DNA of 64,000 nt from Nymphaea colorata (GCF_008831285.2 NC_045139.1:2736704-2800703); one strand, 5' to 3'. Counted from the stretch's first letter, positions 47,623 through 60,097 are shown. Numbers and translations: made by a program. Notes: generated from the letters alone by a model not told the origin.

Positions 47623-50600
47623 ATGCCGCCAGAAGAAAATTCAGAGGCGGAGCTGGAGATGGCGGGAATCGGGAAACGCGAACAGGAGAAGGAACCGGAA
47701 AGAAGCGAGTCGTTCGTCTGGGATGAAGAGTCGAAATTGTATTTCCACGCGGGGTTCGTGAATTGCGCTCTTCGATTCAATCTCGTCTGTTGCGTCTTTT
47801 GTAATTTTTAATTCACTTCACGAAATCTTTCTATTCTTCAGAATTTCTGCATCTCCGGTTTTATTTCTGCTCGGTTTGTTCTCCTTTCTTAGGGCTTCTC
47901 TTTTGATTCGCTGTAGATTTTGTGGATTTGTCGTTGTTTTCCTGTTTTTCGTAAAGCTTATGGAAACGCTGGGGTATCCTTTGAGCTATATCCTTGACTG
48001 TCTTCGTTTATTTTCGGCTGAAATTATGAGGAGACTTTCATCGTGTATTGGACTTGAAATTTTTGCTTTGTAAAATTCGATTAGCATTTCTTTGAATCCG
48101 TTGTTTATTCACAACAAGTCCGCCGTCTCGTTTTTTTAGACATTTTCTTGGAATTAGGTCTGAAGAAGCTCGCGTTAACTAAACCAGGTTCTAATTATCA
48201 TATTGGTTGTCTATGTGCGTTTCTTATGCAGGAAAAGCTTGGGTTTATTCTTAAGTCATCTAAGAAGTTTCATGCTTTGGAATGTGTTGAAATTATTAAC
48301 TATTGATAAGCTACAGATTTGTTGCTCGACTCTCCTGATTGGGCACTCTCCGTAGATGATTTCCCCCCCTTGGGTTTATGTTTCTCATTACTTGAAATGG
48401 ATTATGTTTCATATTTTGAACGGGCTTCAATGTATATTTCTTTCTAATGGTTTTGTTTTCAGAATGACTCTCTCATGTGAATGAATACGTTGTTGTTGTT
48501 TTATGGCTCGTGTGAATGAAGTATTTGAGCATCAATTTTATTTGTTTACTTATCCAAAATTTGTTAAACTGCATTACTGATGCATTTCTTTTTTGTCCTT
48601 TTTTAATTTTTTTATAATTGGGTCTAGTTCTGGATTTTATTATGAACCCAACGCAGGTTGGTACTTTAGCAGTAGAGACGGTCTCTATTACACATATGAG
48701 GATGGGAATTATGTCCTGTTGGAGTCCAGCAAGGTATTTTCTAGAGAACACTGAACTTATTGATATTTCTTCTGTCTCATTTTCGTGTCACTATGACAAA
48801 TTTATGATGTCCTTGTCTTTTTCTGCATGGTTATTGATGATCAGCAACCCATGTCTGAGGAGTCAGCTGAACCAAGCGGAAATCAACCATGTAATGAGCA
48901 TACATTTTGTAGTTTGATTTATATTTCACCTGCAGTCCCATGTTTTTTTTGTTGCTTTAAAGCCAGTAGTTCATGCGCTTTCTGATGTGCGACTATTTTA
49001 CTTGTCAAAAAGGCAGTTCAGAGCCTTTGCATGATGAAGAAGAGAATGCACGCCCTCCATCAGAGTGGTATGCTAGAGTAAATTTGATCTGCATGATCAT
49101 TCTACTGGGGTTGTGTTTATGTGGCTGCGTTTGAAGGCTTTACTTAACCCTTCTCCTTTTGATGGTGTATTGGTGTTGCATTTGTATTGGCAGGTTAGAA
49201 GATACACTTATCAACCTTTACCTAATGGGTTACCCCAACTCTGAAGCCCACAGGGTTGAAACTGGAGAATTGGGCACTGATATTGATGCTCCATCTGATT
49301 CTGAATATCTTGCAGAGATTAATGAGAGTATTTTATCCAATGCTGATGGTAAGCAAGCTTGGTTGCAGAAGATGAGAAGAATGATGTTTATTATATTATT
49401 TTCTACTATGTACTCTGTCAAACTTTTCAAGTACCATTCATTTTCAGCACAGTTAGAAAGTTCAGAACATGGAGAGTTGTTTTCTCAAGTAGAGGAGTCT
49501 GGAACTGTGGCAGAGAACATGCGAAGCAGACCAGAACCTAGCGATGAAGTTGCTAATGAAGGTTATCTAGCTTTTCACTCTTTTTTGTAAATTTTCTTTT
49601 TCTCCACTAGCATGATATAAACACGGATGTGAAATTTTGAGCAGCTACAGAATCTGATGAAGACAATTGGCGAGCTCAGTATGGTCAAGTAGAACATTCA
49701 ATAAATGATAGTGCCTTTGGATTCCCTGTAGTTGATCTATGGGATTGGTCACTTGTGGTTGACGATGCAAGTGGAAAGAAACATAAACTAGTAGGCAGGC
49801 TTACGAAGAAATCTGTCAAGTTGCATCCTTCTATGCCAGCTGGTGGTGGATTGTTCAAGACTGCAGCAATATCAGAAGTACATCTTGATCTAGTGCGAGT
49901 TTCATCAGGTTTGTATCTTTTCAGAAGCCATCATACTAATGGATACGAAATTTTTTCCCCCTTCTTGCTCTTTATAATGCAGCCTCTTAAGTTTTGTACG
50001 AGAATTGAGAAGTTGCTATGTTGAAGATAATATCATTGCAGGAAATTAATGATTTCAGGGAGAGAGACTATGTTACTTGGTATGGATTGAATCATATACT
50101 AGCATTGTGCTAATACTTGCTTATTTGAAAACAAATCATGAAGAGTTTGGTGTTCAATGTGTTTTTACATTCCATTTGTATATGAAGCTACAAAATGGTG
50201 CTTTTGCCTCAAGAAGGAATCCAACCACATAGCTATCTGGCTTTTTTATGAAACAATGCAAGTAGTGGAGAAAGGGATAGAGCACTTGACTGAAGCGCCT
50301 AACTGGACGGCAAAAAGAGAGGGGCAGAGGGTCGGTCTGGGAAACTGAGAATTGTTGGTTTTCCCAACTTGAGTTGATGATGACCTGACATTAAAATGTC
50401 TTCATTTGAGCTGTAAAGATCTTTACTGCCCTTTTCAGTTAAGTGGGACTTGAGAAACAATGGACATGGCTGGAAGAAAAGAAGAGTCTTGGAAGGAAAA
50501 GAAAATGTGCAGTTTTCTCAAAACCAGTGAATCTAAAGGGACAAGGGAGATTATTTTTTCAGATATAACTCCCCATTAAATGCTGATGATCAGCTTGTAT

Positions 50601-53600
50601 TGCCCAACAGCTTTGATGGGTCAGTGGCAGTAGTAGGTACAACCGTACAAGAACTGAAATCAACTCTTTGTATCATTTCCTGTTGTCAAGTTTAGAACAT
50701 TTATTTTTCATCAATTTTGAGTAGTGTGCTAATGTGGCTGCTACTCGTACTTCTAAGAGATAGTTCTTTATTTCGGTGTTAGATTAAGTTATCACGATTC
50801 TTGTATTTTTATGTGGAACTTGATCTATCCCGAAGGGTAAGAAGCAGCATTTACCTCCATTGTAGTGATGTTTTCATGTCCTAGCTTGCTATTCTTGATG
50901 CAGAAGTCAGAGAAAATGGTGTTAGAAACTGTCATAGAATCTTCTGAAGTTCCCTGTTTTATTCCGGCCATACAATGCAAATGTGCATCTGTGGGTAGGG
51001 GCCTGCTTGTACTGCAATGGCAACACTCAAACTGTAGGTGATATTGCTTTGCTGTTAACCCGCTGCTTTCAGAGACGTCCACTTTGTTCAGATTTCAGAG
51101 TGATGCTGAATTGCTTCTTTTCAGTCATATGTATAGGCATTAGGCAATCTGGTTTATGGGCAATGTCATTTCAATGTGGGAAAATGGCTTTCCAGCATCA
51201 CCATTTATTATACTTAATATGGACAGCTATTTTACATATTGCATATTAGAGGTGAAATTTGCAGACTTTTCCAGTCGATATTTTGCAAATAGTTATATTG
51301 CTGTTTTTCTTGTTGTAGGTCGAATCTACAGATTAAGACAACCTAGTGGAGCATACTTAGCTTCAGTGACAAAGTACGATTCATCTGATCCCACCAAGGA
51401 CTGGGGGTTCCGTGATTTGTTTCAGACAATTGATAGCGTAGCTGACTATGAGCCATGCTCCTCTTCTGGAGGAAATGCATCAAAAATGCCAGATCATTCT
51501 GCCAATGGAGCTTCACTGGAGTTACCTGATGATGTTGATATCTTGAAAAAGGTACTTTGTTTGCCTTATGTGGCTGTCCATACATGTGTCTGCCTTCCAT
51601 GAATCAGTGAACTTTAGATATTATCCATTAGAACAACTGAAATTAAGTTCATAAAAAAAATACCAACACAATTCAAACAAAAGATCTCATCAAAGAGATG
51701 TTCAGGAGTACGCCCGGTTCACCAGGTTCTACCTTTAGCAGGCCCAATCCGCCTCAAAAGAAGAGTTTGATCCTGGCTCAGAACGAACGCTAGCTATATG
51801 CTTAACACATGCAAGTCGAACGTTGTTTTCGGGGAGCTGGGCAGCGCTTTTTAGCTTGATTCAGGATTTGGCCCGAACTGTTCGGCACTTCATTCATTTT
51901 AGTAAGAATATTAGGGCAAGCAGCATACAACAAAATCCAAGTCATATTCAGTTGGGCCAGTAAATTGCTGGATGTACCCAAAAACCATCCGAAGGCATCT
52001 ACAATTACTTCTAGATTTGTCTTTTTCATTGTCTCTGCTCATTTGAATACTTTTTATCATTGTTATGGGTCACTACCACTCTAGACAACACGTAGGTACT
52101 TTCACCAATCTGATCTACCCCAGATGGGAGACACCTGCTTTATGCAGTTGCTTACTAAAGCAAGACTACAGTGAACACAAAAGTCTCTTGATCAGTGGGT
52201 TCTCTCTTTCTCTCTCTCCCACTCCCCATGCCATCTCTTTCCTATTTGACCAATCCCAAGGCTAGTTTCATTCCAAGGCAGAGACCTGGCAGCCTGCTTT
52301 ACTCTGCCCCATTTTTTTAGTGGCTCTTGTTTGCTGCACATGAATGTATGATTCTCTATCTTCCTTATACTTGAGCTTTTCTGTGTTAATACAAGTTATT
52401 GCTGAGAGCTTGTTATAATTTCTCTTAATTTGACCTCTGTTGGAAGAATGGAAACTTACTCCCCTACTATTCAATCAGAAAAAATGCACTTACAGAGATA
52501 GAGCTGCTGAGAGACGAAAACTGCACGGAGGTTTTGGTGTGGGCCTTGGACATAAGAATGATGAATGGGAGTCTTCTTCTCCTGAGTACTCAGAAGAAGC
52601 TTCATTTGGATCTTCATCCTCAACATTTGCAGCTGGTAGTTATGGTAGACAACTCTTAGAGCGCATGGGTTGGAAAGAGGTAAACATTATGGCCGTCTAC
52701 ATAACCCTTTTGTTTTTTTATTTAGCTTTAAGCTACCTTGGAAGTCTGGACACACTTGAGAACCTTGATATCTTGATTCCAAGGACGGGTAAACATTATG
52801 GCCGTCTACATAACCCTTTTGTTTTTTTATTTAGCTTTAAGCTACCTTGGAAGTCTGGACACACTTGAGAACCTTGATATCTTGATTCCAAGGACCTAAT
52901 GTGGCATCAGCTCCACATTCACATCCATGCTTTATCTAAGGATTATAGATCTTAGCTTCTATCCAAAAAGTTCACTTTTTCAGCTTTGCATTGTCAAAAA
53001 GTTTGATTTATGAATCATGAACTTAAATCTGAAACACTCCCATTTGAGGATCTCAATCAGATTAGATCTTGGAGGTTAACTGTCAACTATTGGGCTGAGT
53101 TCACCTCACAGTTGAGCTTTGAAATATTACTGTTATAAAATATATTACCCCTAAATGTAGCTTTTAGAGACAGCTACTTGTGCTGCTTCTCTTACGTCAG
53201 AGCGGTAATTCAGTTTATGTCAAAAAAATCTTAAAATAATGAGTTCCACATATGACTAAGATAAAATCCGATTACATAATATCAGTAAATTCACAGAATC
53301 TAAATTTTTCTCTTCATCCATGTGATGCATGGATTTGCGGGACTATCTCTTTTTTGCCTTGGAGTAGGTTTAGTTACCTGTGTTGCCACCTGCAGTTTTT
53401 TTCCTTTTGTGATTACTATTTTACCCTGTTTCTAGTGTTCAGTTTCAGGCATATCATACTTAGATCTGGGGACTCTGAAGCATGCATACGATAACTAGTA
53501 CAATACTTACACTGTTACTCTTCACATAAGTTATGAGTGCAGATGTGTAACAGATGGGTACTGTTGATATGAAAGCTAGGCATGCAGCTATATATGCACA

Positions 53601-54017
53601 TCTATTTTATATATGAACCGCAGATTAACATTTCAAAGCTAAAAACCTGCAACATGTAAAGGATATGTAACAACAAAGCACTACCAACAAAAAAAAAAAA
53701 AAGTAATAAGAAGTAGACACCTTTTATCTCAAATCTGAACTTCAAATGCCACATATTAATAAGTACCGTTGTGGCTGCAGAACAGAATATGACCCGGTTA
53801 AATCCGGCTGGCATTATCCATGTTACATATCTTCTGCTTTTTCATAATGATCTCCCCAGATACTCCATATACATGACGCTCTTTGCTGCTATTTCAGGGA
53901 GAAGGTCTTGGGAAGACGCAGAAAGGATTGCTAAAACCACTCCAAGCTATTGGAAATAAAGGATCGGCAGGGCTTGGATGGAAGAACGACAGAGTATGGC
54001 CTCATGTAAAGTTCTGA
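47623..54017 (+). CDS. OCRE and G-patch domain nuclear protein (AGGF1-/At5g26610-like)
   Basis: Ten exons with consistent phases: 47623-47753, 48628-48733, 48845-48890, 49013-49067, 49194-49348, 49448-49561, 49645-49908, 51319-51551, 52479-52679 and 53898-54017; 474 residues. An acidic start is followed at residues ~28-78 by an OCRE domain with its aromatic pattern ('WDEESKLYF', 'SGFYYEPNAGWYF', 'DGLYYTYEDGNYVLL'). A central region (~205-320) includes 'GFPVVDLWDWSLVVDD', 'KLVGRLTKKSVKLHPS' and 'YRLRQPSGAYLASV'. The C-terminus holds a G-patch ('GRQLLERMGWKEGEGLGK', ending 'AGLGWKND') split by the last intron. OCRE and G-patch proteins are usually nuclear and linked to pre-mRNA splicing, the G-patch activating DEAH helicases. 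The role here is inferred from domains. Intron 8 carries a mitochondrial rRNA fragment and intron 9 a duplicated splice donor. No lesion is seen. Confidence 0.92.
51755..51844 (+). pseudogene. rrn18: Mitochondrial small-subunit rRNA 5'-end fragment (nuclear insertion)
   Basis: About 90 bp matching the start of plant mitochondrial 18S (SSU) rRNA: 'agagtttgatcctggctcag', then 'gctagctatatgcttaacac' and 'gcaagtcgaacgttgttttc', ending '..gagctgggcag'. The 'gctagctatatgc' and 'gttgttttcggggagctggg' words are the mitochondrial and not the plastid version. It lies in intron 8 (51552-52478) of the OCRE/G-patch gene, so it is a nuclear mitochondrial transfer and not a working rRNA gene. How far the inserted mitochondrial DNA extends on either side is unclear. 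An unrecognised 75-codon minus frame (51802-52029) overlaps its right end. Confidence 0.88.
52681..52895 (+). repeat. 109-bp tandem duplication including a 5' splice site
   Basis: 52681-52786 and 52790-52895 are essentially identical ('taaacattatggccgtctac' to 'gattccaaggac'). The first copy begins at the exon 9 donor (GAG|GTAAAC, exon end 52679). The second copy recreates a donor (ACGG|GTAAAC) 109 bp downstream. Confidence 0.95.
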
Positions 54018-54589
54018 TAATGTCTAAGAATCAGTTGTATAGGCAAATCAGATGTTTCTACTTTGTACCAGTATCTGCTTTAATGAGCACCGCTAGGTGT
54101 ATAAGAATCAGTTGCATCGGCGAATTGGATATTTCTATTTTGTATTAGTATTTGCTTTAATGTGCATCGCTATGCTTCGGTTCGTCTGCTCGCGGCAATT
54201 TTTCATGAACATCGCGATGGTTGGCAATGAGCAACTTTTTGTAGTGACGAAAATTTGAGCTTATATTTTTGGATCGTATATGAACTTTAAAGAAAAAATT
54301 AAAAAGGAGGCGCTTAACAATCCGCCGCTCAAGCTCAACCATTGCATTTAACTCTTAACATCCACGTGTCAGTGATGAGTGTTTCTTTTTATCATCATCA
54401 ACCAATGCAGATATCTCTGTAGCATCACCAACAAAATCAAAAGTCGCAATGCTGTTTATGTGATATTCTTTTACGTTAGTTGATTATCCTTTGCGTGCCA
54501 GGCTATTTGTAAAGTGGCCTGTGTAGTTGGAGTTGCGGGGCTTGTCTACATAATAACACACCTAACGTACGTGCAATCTTCACTATTTA
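54018..54589 (+). other. 3' region of the OCRE/G-patch gene and spacer
   Basis: Contains an imperfect internal repeat: '..taagaatcagttg.at.ggc.aat..gat.tttcta.tttgta..agtat.tgctttaatg' near 54024-54085 recurs at 54100-54160 (about a 77-bp period). No further gene is seen. Confidence 0.45.
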
Positions 54590-54800
54590 ACGATTTGTTT
54601 GGATGTAGCGAAAGGGAACCAAAGGGAGGGATGAAAAAGAAAGGGAGGGTAAAGGAATAGAAATTTAAGGAAAGAAGTGATTATAAAGCTTATTTAGATA
54701 AAAAAACAAGGAAATGTTTAAAATCATGTTTGATTAGGTTATTTTTCTTAAGGATAGAATTTATAATACTTTACAATATTACCCTTAACATTCAAAATGT
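54590..54800. mobile_element. Left 'tgtttggatg' end of a possible element
   Basis: 'ttgtttggatgtagcgaaaggg' followed by purine-rich text. An inverted relative occurs at 59220-59340 ('..ctttccctccattcaaac', '..ctctatccaaac', '..ccaccatccaaac'). Could be an independent MITE or the left end of a 4.75-kb composite element. Confidence 0.35.
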
Positions 54801-54900
54801 TTAAAAAAATGAAAAGTTTCCTTTCTAATAAAGTCCCGATCTTGTGTTCAACAAAGAGTCCATGCTCCATACCCTTGAAGCCCTATTTTTCCTATTTTTT

Positions 54901-54993
54901 ATTGGCTCAAGCCCTATTTTTTTATTGGCTCAAGCCCTATTTTTTATTGGCTCAAGCCCCGATCTCGTATTCTTTTATTGGCTCAAGCCCTAT
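54901..54993. repeat. 22-23-bp minisatellite, four copies
   Basis: 'attggctcaagccctatttt' begins at 54901, 54924, 54946 and 54977. The last spacing is enlarged by a small insertion. Confidence 0.92.
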
Positions 54994-55360
54994 TTTTTCC
55001 TCAAAAAAATATCTTCATATAAAAAATTGCAGCTGTCAACTTTTAAATTGCTAAAGAATCCAACCTTTAAAAACCTTTTTGTTTTTTGCCCACCTTTCAA
55101 AAAATTAATATTGACCATCAAAAAACAATCACTATATGGGCATTATTAGTGATGGTTTATCAAAATTTGTTGCTTAGGAAAAATATTTTTAATTTGATTT
55201 CCTAATTCAATAAAATAAGAATCACACTTGCACTCGACATTTCATTCTATAGTAATAAATCTAATAAAAATGTAGATCAATCAAACAAAATATTGGTAAA
55301 CATAATAATTTTCTAAAGACAAAAAAATCACAGAGCAAAATAAAAAATAACATTCATGTC

Positions 55361-55915
55361 TTAGATAACCCCAGCTATGCTAAGCATCCTAAGTAAAACA
55401 TTATTTCGCTTAGAAAAAGGACAAGCAAAAAATGTTTCTATCCTTTCTTCATCATAAGTAAGATAAAGATATGCTTCAGTTTGTAACTCTTCTTCAAGAC
55501 CAATGGCTTCAAATGCTGGAAATATGTCTTCTTTAGAATATTTATTTGAGTGTCTTGGCTCTGGTACGGCATTACTTTTTTCAATTGCATTAACAACTCT
55601 CTCAATGGCATCTTTCATTATTTCAATTCATTTTAAATCATCTTCATTTGCACTTCTCCTCCTTTTACGCTTTGACAATGAACCTGTGTGGGGCTCAACT
55701 TGGACTTCATATTCATCTCCTAGGTTGATAAATGGTTCTAATACTGTTTGATTTTGAGAAACCATTTCATCAATAAGCTAGATATTATCACCAGTACTCT
55801 CACACACTGAAGTCATTCTATTGCGCTTTTCTTTCGCTATCGTCGATCCTTCCCCTGTTGCTCTATCATTACCAAATAAATTTTCTAACTTCTCATAGTT
55901 CGGAACAGGTGTCAT
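55361..55915 (-). pseudogene. Myb/SANT-like protein, C-terminal half, broken
   Basis: Reading minus from 55915, the frame starts 'VPNYEKLENLFGNDRATG', the conserved block that follows the Myb/SANT domain in this family (compare 'HYEELHEVYGESTATG' in the gene at 325-1334). A basic 'SKRKRRRS' patch follows, then a helical tail '..EEELQTEAYLYL...RIETFFACP...NNVLLRML'. Two in-frame stops interrupt it: a TAG near 55780 and a TGA near 55623. The DNA-binding exon is not found upstream. It is therefore a truncated, inactive relative and not a recent copy of the intact gene. Confidence 0.68.
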
Positions 55916-56144
55916 CATCTACCTTTTTGCCATTGGATTTGCCTATAAAAAGCACAAAGAAGATAACAAAGGCAAAGAAACTCATATTTAACATAAAAAT
56001 TTGATTATAAAAAAATAATACTTAAATTGCTGAAAAGAAAAATAGGTACCTCTATTACTGGCTTCCATACAACGGCAAAGAAACTCATATTTAACATAAA
56101 ATTAAATTGTTTTTATGAATGGAAAAATGCTGAAAACAACTTAT

Positions 56145-56273
<129 letters not shown>

Positions 56274-56349
56274 CGATTGAAGGAAGGAATTCTATAGCAC
56301 GACAAGAAGTTAGGGGGCATGTGCTCCCCACATCTGCAACTCTGTTTAT

Positions 56350-58818
56350 CCACAGGTGGTGCGAAGCCAGAGTGTCATTTATCCTACTGCTGCCATTGCT
56401 GCAGCAGCTTGGAACCAGATATATGCTACATTTTCTAATGTGTTGCCAAAGAAGCTTGAACGCTTTTGGCTTGGCGATAAAATGGTGTTGGTGGATTCGT
56501 AATGACTGAACCACCAAGGTCATGTGAAGTAAATGTTATGTGCTCCCCACTTTGTAGATGGACATCTATGCACTATTTTGCTATTGCCCTGTAGAAATGT
56601 TACCATAAAACGTCAAGATATTATAAGGAACTTCAATTGTTGAATAGCTTTTCAGGATAAGAGTCAGTCATCTGCGAATTGCAGAAGATCTGTAAAATGG
56701 AAGAAAGAAAGAGATATTTTTTAGTTGGTGCTTCTTTCATTACCTTAGTACAAATTTAATTTTTTATCCAAATTTTTAGGGCATCTTTTGGAGAGACCGA
56801 GCTTCAACTTTGTAACTCTATCATGTGTCAGATGATATCCATCCATGGTGGATTTGGGGTTTCTGGGCATCTCATGCAACATATGCTCAAAATGCTATAG
56901 CTGTTAATGAGTTCCTGGATGAAAGATGGAGCATGGTAATTGAGATTTTTTTTTTCTGTTGCAGTTAAATCACCTGCAAATTATTACAAACTGCATAGCT
57001 CGAGTCTCTTGCACATTTAATGAGCCTGCTTGTCTAACAGAGTATGGGGATGGGATTACTACTGCAATCAGGGGTAGTAAACAAGTTGAACAAGCTAAGC
57101 ATGGCTGCTTATTAGGATTAAGCCCTGACTGCATACTCGGGGTTGCAGAAAAAACTGCTTCTAGGAGAGAAAGGTGGATGAGATGATTGATTTGGCTAAG
57201 GGAGTGTGCAATGGAAAAAAGGTCATTCATAAAAAAAATTAAATAGGAACTAAGGTAATGAAAGAAGCACCAACTAAGAAAGAACAGGCTAATTACTCTT
57301 CTACTGAGCAAGATTGCAGAGAAATTATTGCAGAAGCTTCTGCATCACATGTATCGGCTAAAATAATGAGAAAGTGTCGAAAAAAAAGAGACGTAAATCA
57401 CAAACTATGAAAATGCAGGTGGATCACAATGTTGAAAAACTTGGATCTCCAGAAAACATCAGCTCACACTACCTGAAGGAAAACAAAATTCTCAATGAAA
57501 CGACTCAATCTCATGAATGATGTGAAAGCACAGAGGTCGTTTAGTAAGGTTTCGCAACTGAATGATGCTTCAGATTTTAGTAGCGCAGTTGCTGATGATG
57601 ATTTCCCTGAGATCATGCCTTTGAGGAAAGGGGTGAACAGGTTTATGGTTAGCACTAGAAAAACACCACTTGAAAGAAGGCTGGCAAATGCTCAATACAG
57701 GAGGAACCTGCGTAATGGTGGCTTTGCTGAAGAAAACATACATCAGAATGATGGGTCTGTGGGGAAAATTCTGGACAAAATTCTTGGACCATCCTCTCCA
57801 TCACCATCACCATATGAATCTAGGAGTAGGTTGGCTGAGGTGGGAAATGATTGTGGGCATCTTCCCTTTACACCTCTTCCTAATGAACCAATGAATGCTT
57901 CTCCTAAGTCTAACCTGGAAGTAGCTGATCAAAACAGAGATGGCATTCCAGTTGGTGGGATAGATGATGTTTCTGCCCGTGGAAATGTGGGAGCGAGAGG
58001 TCACTTTGATGCATCATCTGGATCAGGGGAACTGTCTGGGAAGGTTGAGTCTGAGTCATCTGATTCATCGGAGAGGTGGTTCAAGAAAGTTGCGGAGCTG
58101 CATGATGTTAGCGACTTGGCCAGTGCAATTCCAGATGATGAATTTCCAGAGATAATGCCACTTAGGAAAGGGGAGAACCGTTTTGTTATTAGTAAGAAAA
58201 AGGATCATTCGTTGACATCCCCACAGTACAAAGTACAAACGGCGGATTGCAATGGAGCAAGCCAACAACTCTAACTTTGTTCCATTTGTTCCATTTCCAC
58301 CGGACTAGTTTGCTAAGGACAAGGCTGTAAGTGAAGCATCAAATAGCAGTAGCACGGATGTGACTGGTGCAAATTCATCCAGTTCTAGCATGCTGTCAAT
58401 GTCGAGAAAGTTATGCCAAAAGACCAACGAGGCCTAACAACGCAGGGCAACGTCTGTGATACTAATGGATCCACAGAGACAATTTTGAAGGGTTCATCTA
58501 TGAATCAAGGACACCGTGGGCAAAATGGAAGTTCACAGATCAAGCAAACTCAGAATTTAATTGGCAATGCTCATGAAAATGGGAACAAAGGTTTGTTCAC
58601 AGGAAAGAGTTTGGAAGGTTCTGCAGTTAGAACCTGATCCGTTGAGGAAGCGAAGGCTGAGAGGTGGTTCAGAAGAGTTGCTCAGATAAAAGATATTTCT
58701 GAACTGAGTAAGATACCTGATGAAGACTTTCCTGAAATCATGCCAATGAGGAAAGGTGTCAACAGATTTGTCGTGAGAAAGAGGAAGACTCCACTGGAAA
58801 GACGGCTGTCATGAAAAT
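56350..58818 (+). pseudogene. Broken gene with three 'FPEIMPxRKGVNRF' repeats
   Basis: Pieces of one likely gene lie in order on the plus strand. An exon-like segment after an AG at 56356 encodes 'AIAAAAWNQIYATFSNVLPKK'-type text. 56835-56940 encodes '..[19 protein letters not shown]..'. A 259-codon frame spans 57495-58274, and a frame from 58413 runs to a TGA at 58635 and beyond it to 58818. Three related blocks of ~45 residues occur at about 57531-57680, 58066-58206 and 58650-58815, each with 'DFPEIMPLRKGxNRFxV' or a variant, two of them followed by 'KTPLERRL'. I recognise the motif as plant-like but cannot name the family with confidence. Stops at 58272 and 58635 and missing splice connections indicate a decayed or captured fragment set. 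Confidence 0.5.
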
Positions 58819-59219
58819 GTTACTGCCTTGCACAGGGGCGTGAAGATAGCAGGCACAGGGACATGAAGATAGCAGGCCCAGCAGGATACCACACCACAGT
58901 TTCTTTGATTCGGCCCCAAATTGGAAGAAAAGCGAAACATAACAGAAAAGAAGAAAGCCTAGGAAACAGCAAAAAGCATAAAAAAGATGCACACAACGCC
59001 ATACCTTGAGATAGAGAGAATCGTTTGGAGCAGAGAAAGATAGAGGTCTAAAACGTGCACTCCCACTAGAGAAACTGAAGAGATGGAATTGCCGACTGGT
59101 GGGTGGAAGGGTTCTAGACGGTAGAAAGGAGGCAGAGTTTTCTTTCCTTCCTAAATCCCAATTCCTCCAATTTTGGCGGGATTCGTTCGTTTTCTTCTTT
59201 TCCTTTCTAATTAATTAAA
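58819..59219. other. Gene-free stretch
   Basis: A short repeated word ('caggca/gcacagggacatgaagatagcagg') occurs near 58840-58880. Otherwise no feature recognised. Confidence 0.35.
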
Positions 59220-59345
59220 CTGAACAATCCTTCCCTGGATTGTTCTTCCCTTTCCCTCCATTCAAACATTGATTATTCTTTCATTTCCCTCTATCCAAAC
59301 ACTGATTGTTCTTTCCTTTTCCACCATCCAAACATAAACATAGTG
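59220..59345. repeat. Triplicated 'ccatccaaacattgattgttcttt' block
   Basis: Three imperfect ~40-bp repeats, each with 'ttc.tttccct.catccaaaca'. Read on the minus strand they resemble the left boundary at 54590 ('tgtttggatg..gaaaggg'). Confidence 0.6.
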
Positions 59346-60097
59346 TAAAACTTGTCTACCCACTCAACTACCACCTAATCCCAACTTGACTAGTTGGCTA
59401 CATAACTTTTTTACCTTTCCCTAAGGCCATAGTTATATCACTTTAATCCTAGATTTTTTTTTACCCAAAAGATTTTAATAAGAGAAGAAGCTTTATTTGT
59501 TATGACAATGAGTTTGTTTGATTTCTGGTATGCACCTTCCTAAAAGCTGCATTAAAATCCCTACTGTTTAGGGACCGAGGGAGGGCTCATCTAGACAGTG
59601 ACCCCACCCCAGTTAATAAAAAAAAAAAAAATACATTAACAAAATTAAAAAAAAATTAATTGCATAATGTATTTTTTATTCGGGTTTAGTTTGGTGCTAA
59701 CCAAATAAATTCATTGGACCGTTTGGCCTAACCCTGAAAAAAATCGTCGGTTGACCCCCAGTTGTTTGTTGTTTCCAAATATACTCATCAAAAGTAGGAC
59801 TGGATCTCCACCTATGGTTCTCGTTATACCTGCGATTCTTTGACTGTTAGTTGCCATCTTGCCAGTGTAAACACTAAAAGAAAGGAATTAATAAACCATT
59901 CTCTTTTCGTTTACGAATCAACTAATTTCATAAAAGAATGCAATTAATATTGGATGCAAATGGGTCTGGTCTGGTTTCTTTTTCAGTTGGATCATTTTGT
60001 TTCAGCCTATGCGTGTTTGACGATTGGAGACTTTTCATCCATGGCATGTTTTATCCTGGTTTATTTCTCCACTTGAAGTGGCAGCCTTGAGAAACAG
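59346..60097. other. Gene-free stretch
   Basis: AT-rich intergenic sequence with poly(A)-type runs near 59618-59660. No coding signal. Confidence 0.4.

Noticed and set aside
51802-52029. 75-codon minus-strand frame overlapping the mitochondrial rRNA fragment
   Set aside because: Part of it is antisense to rRNA text. The remainder might be further mitochondrial DNA, but I could not recognise it as a gene.
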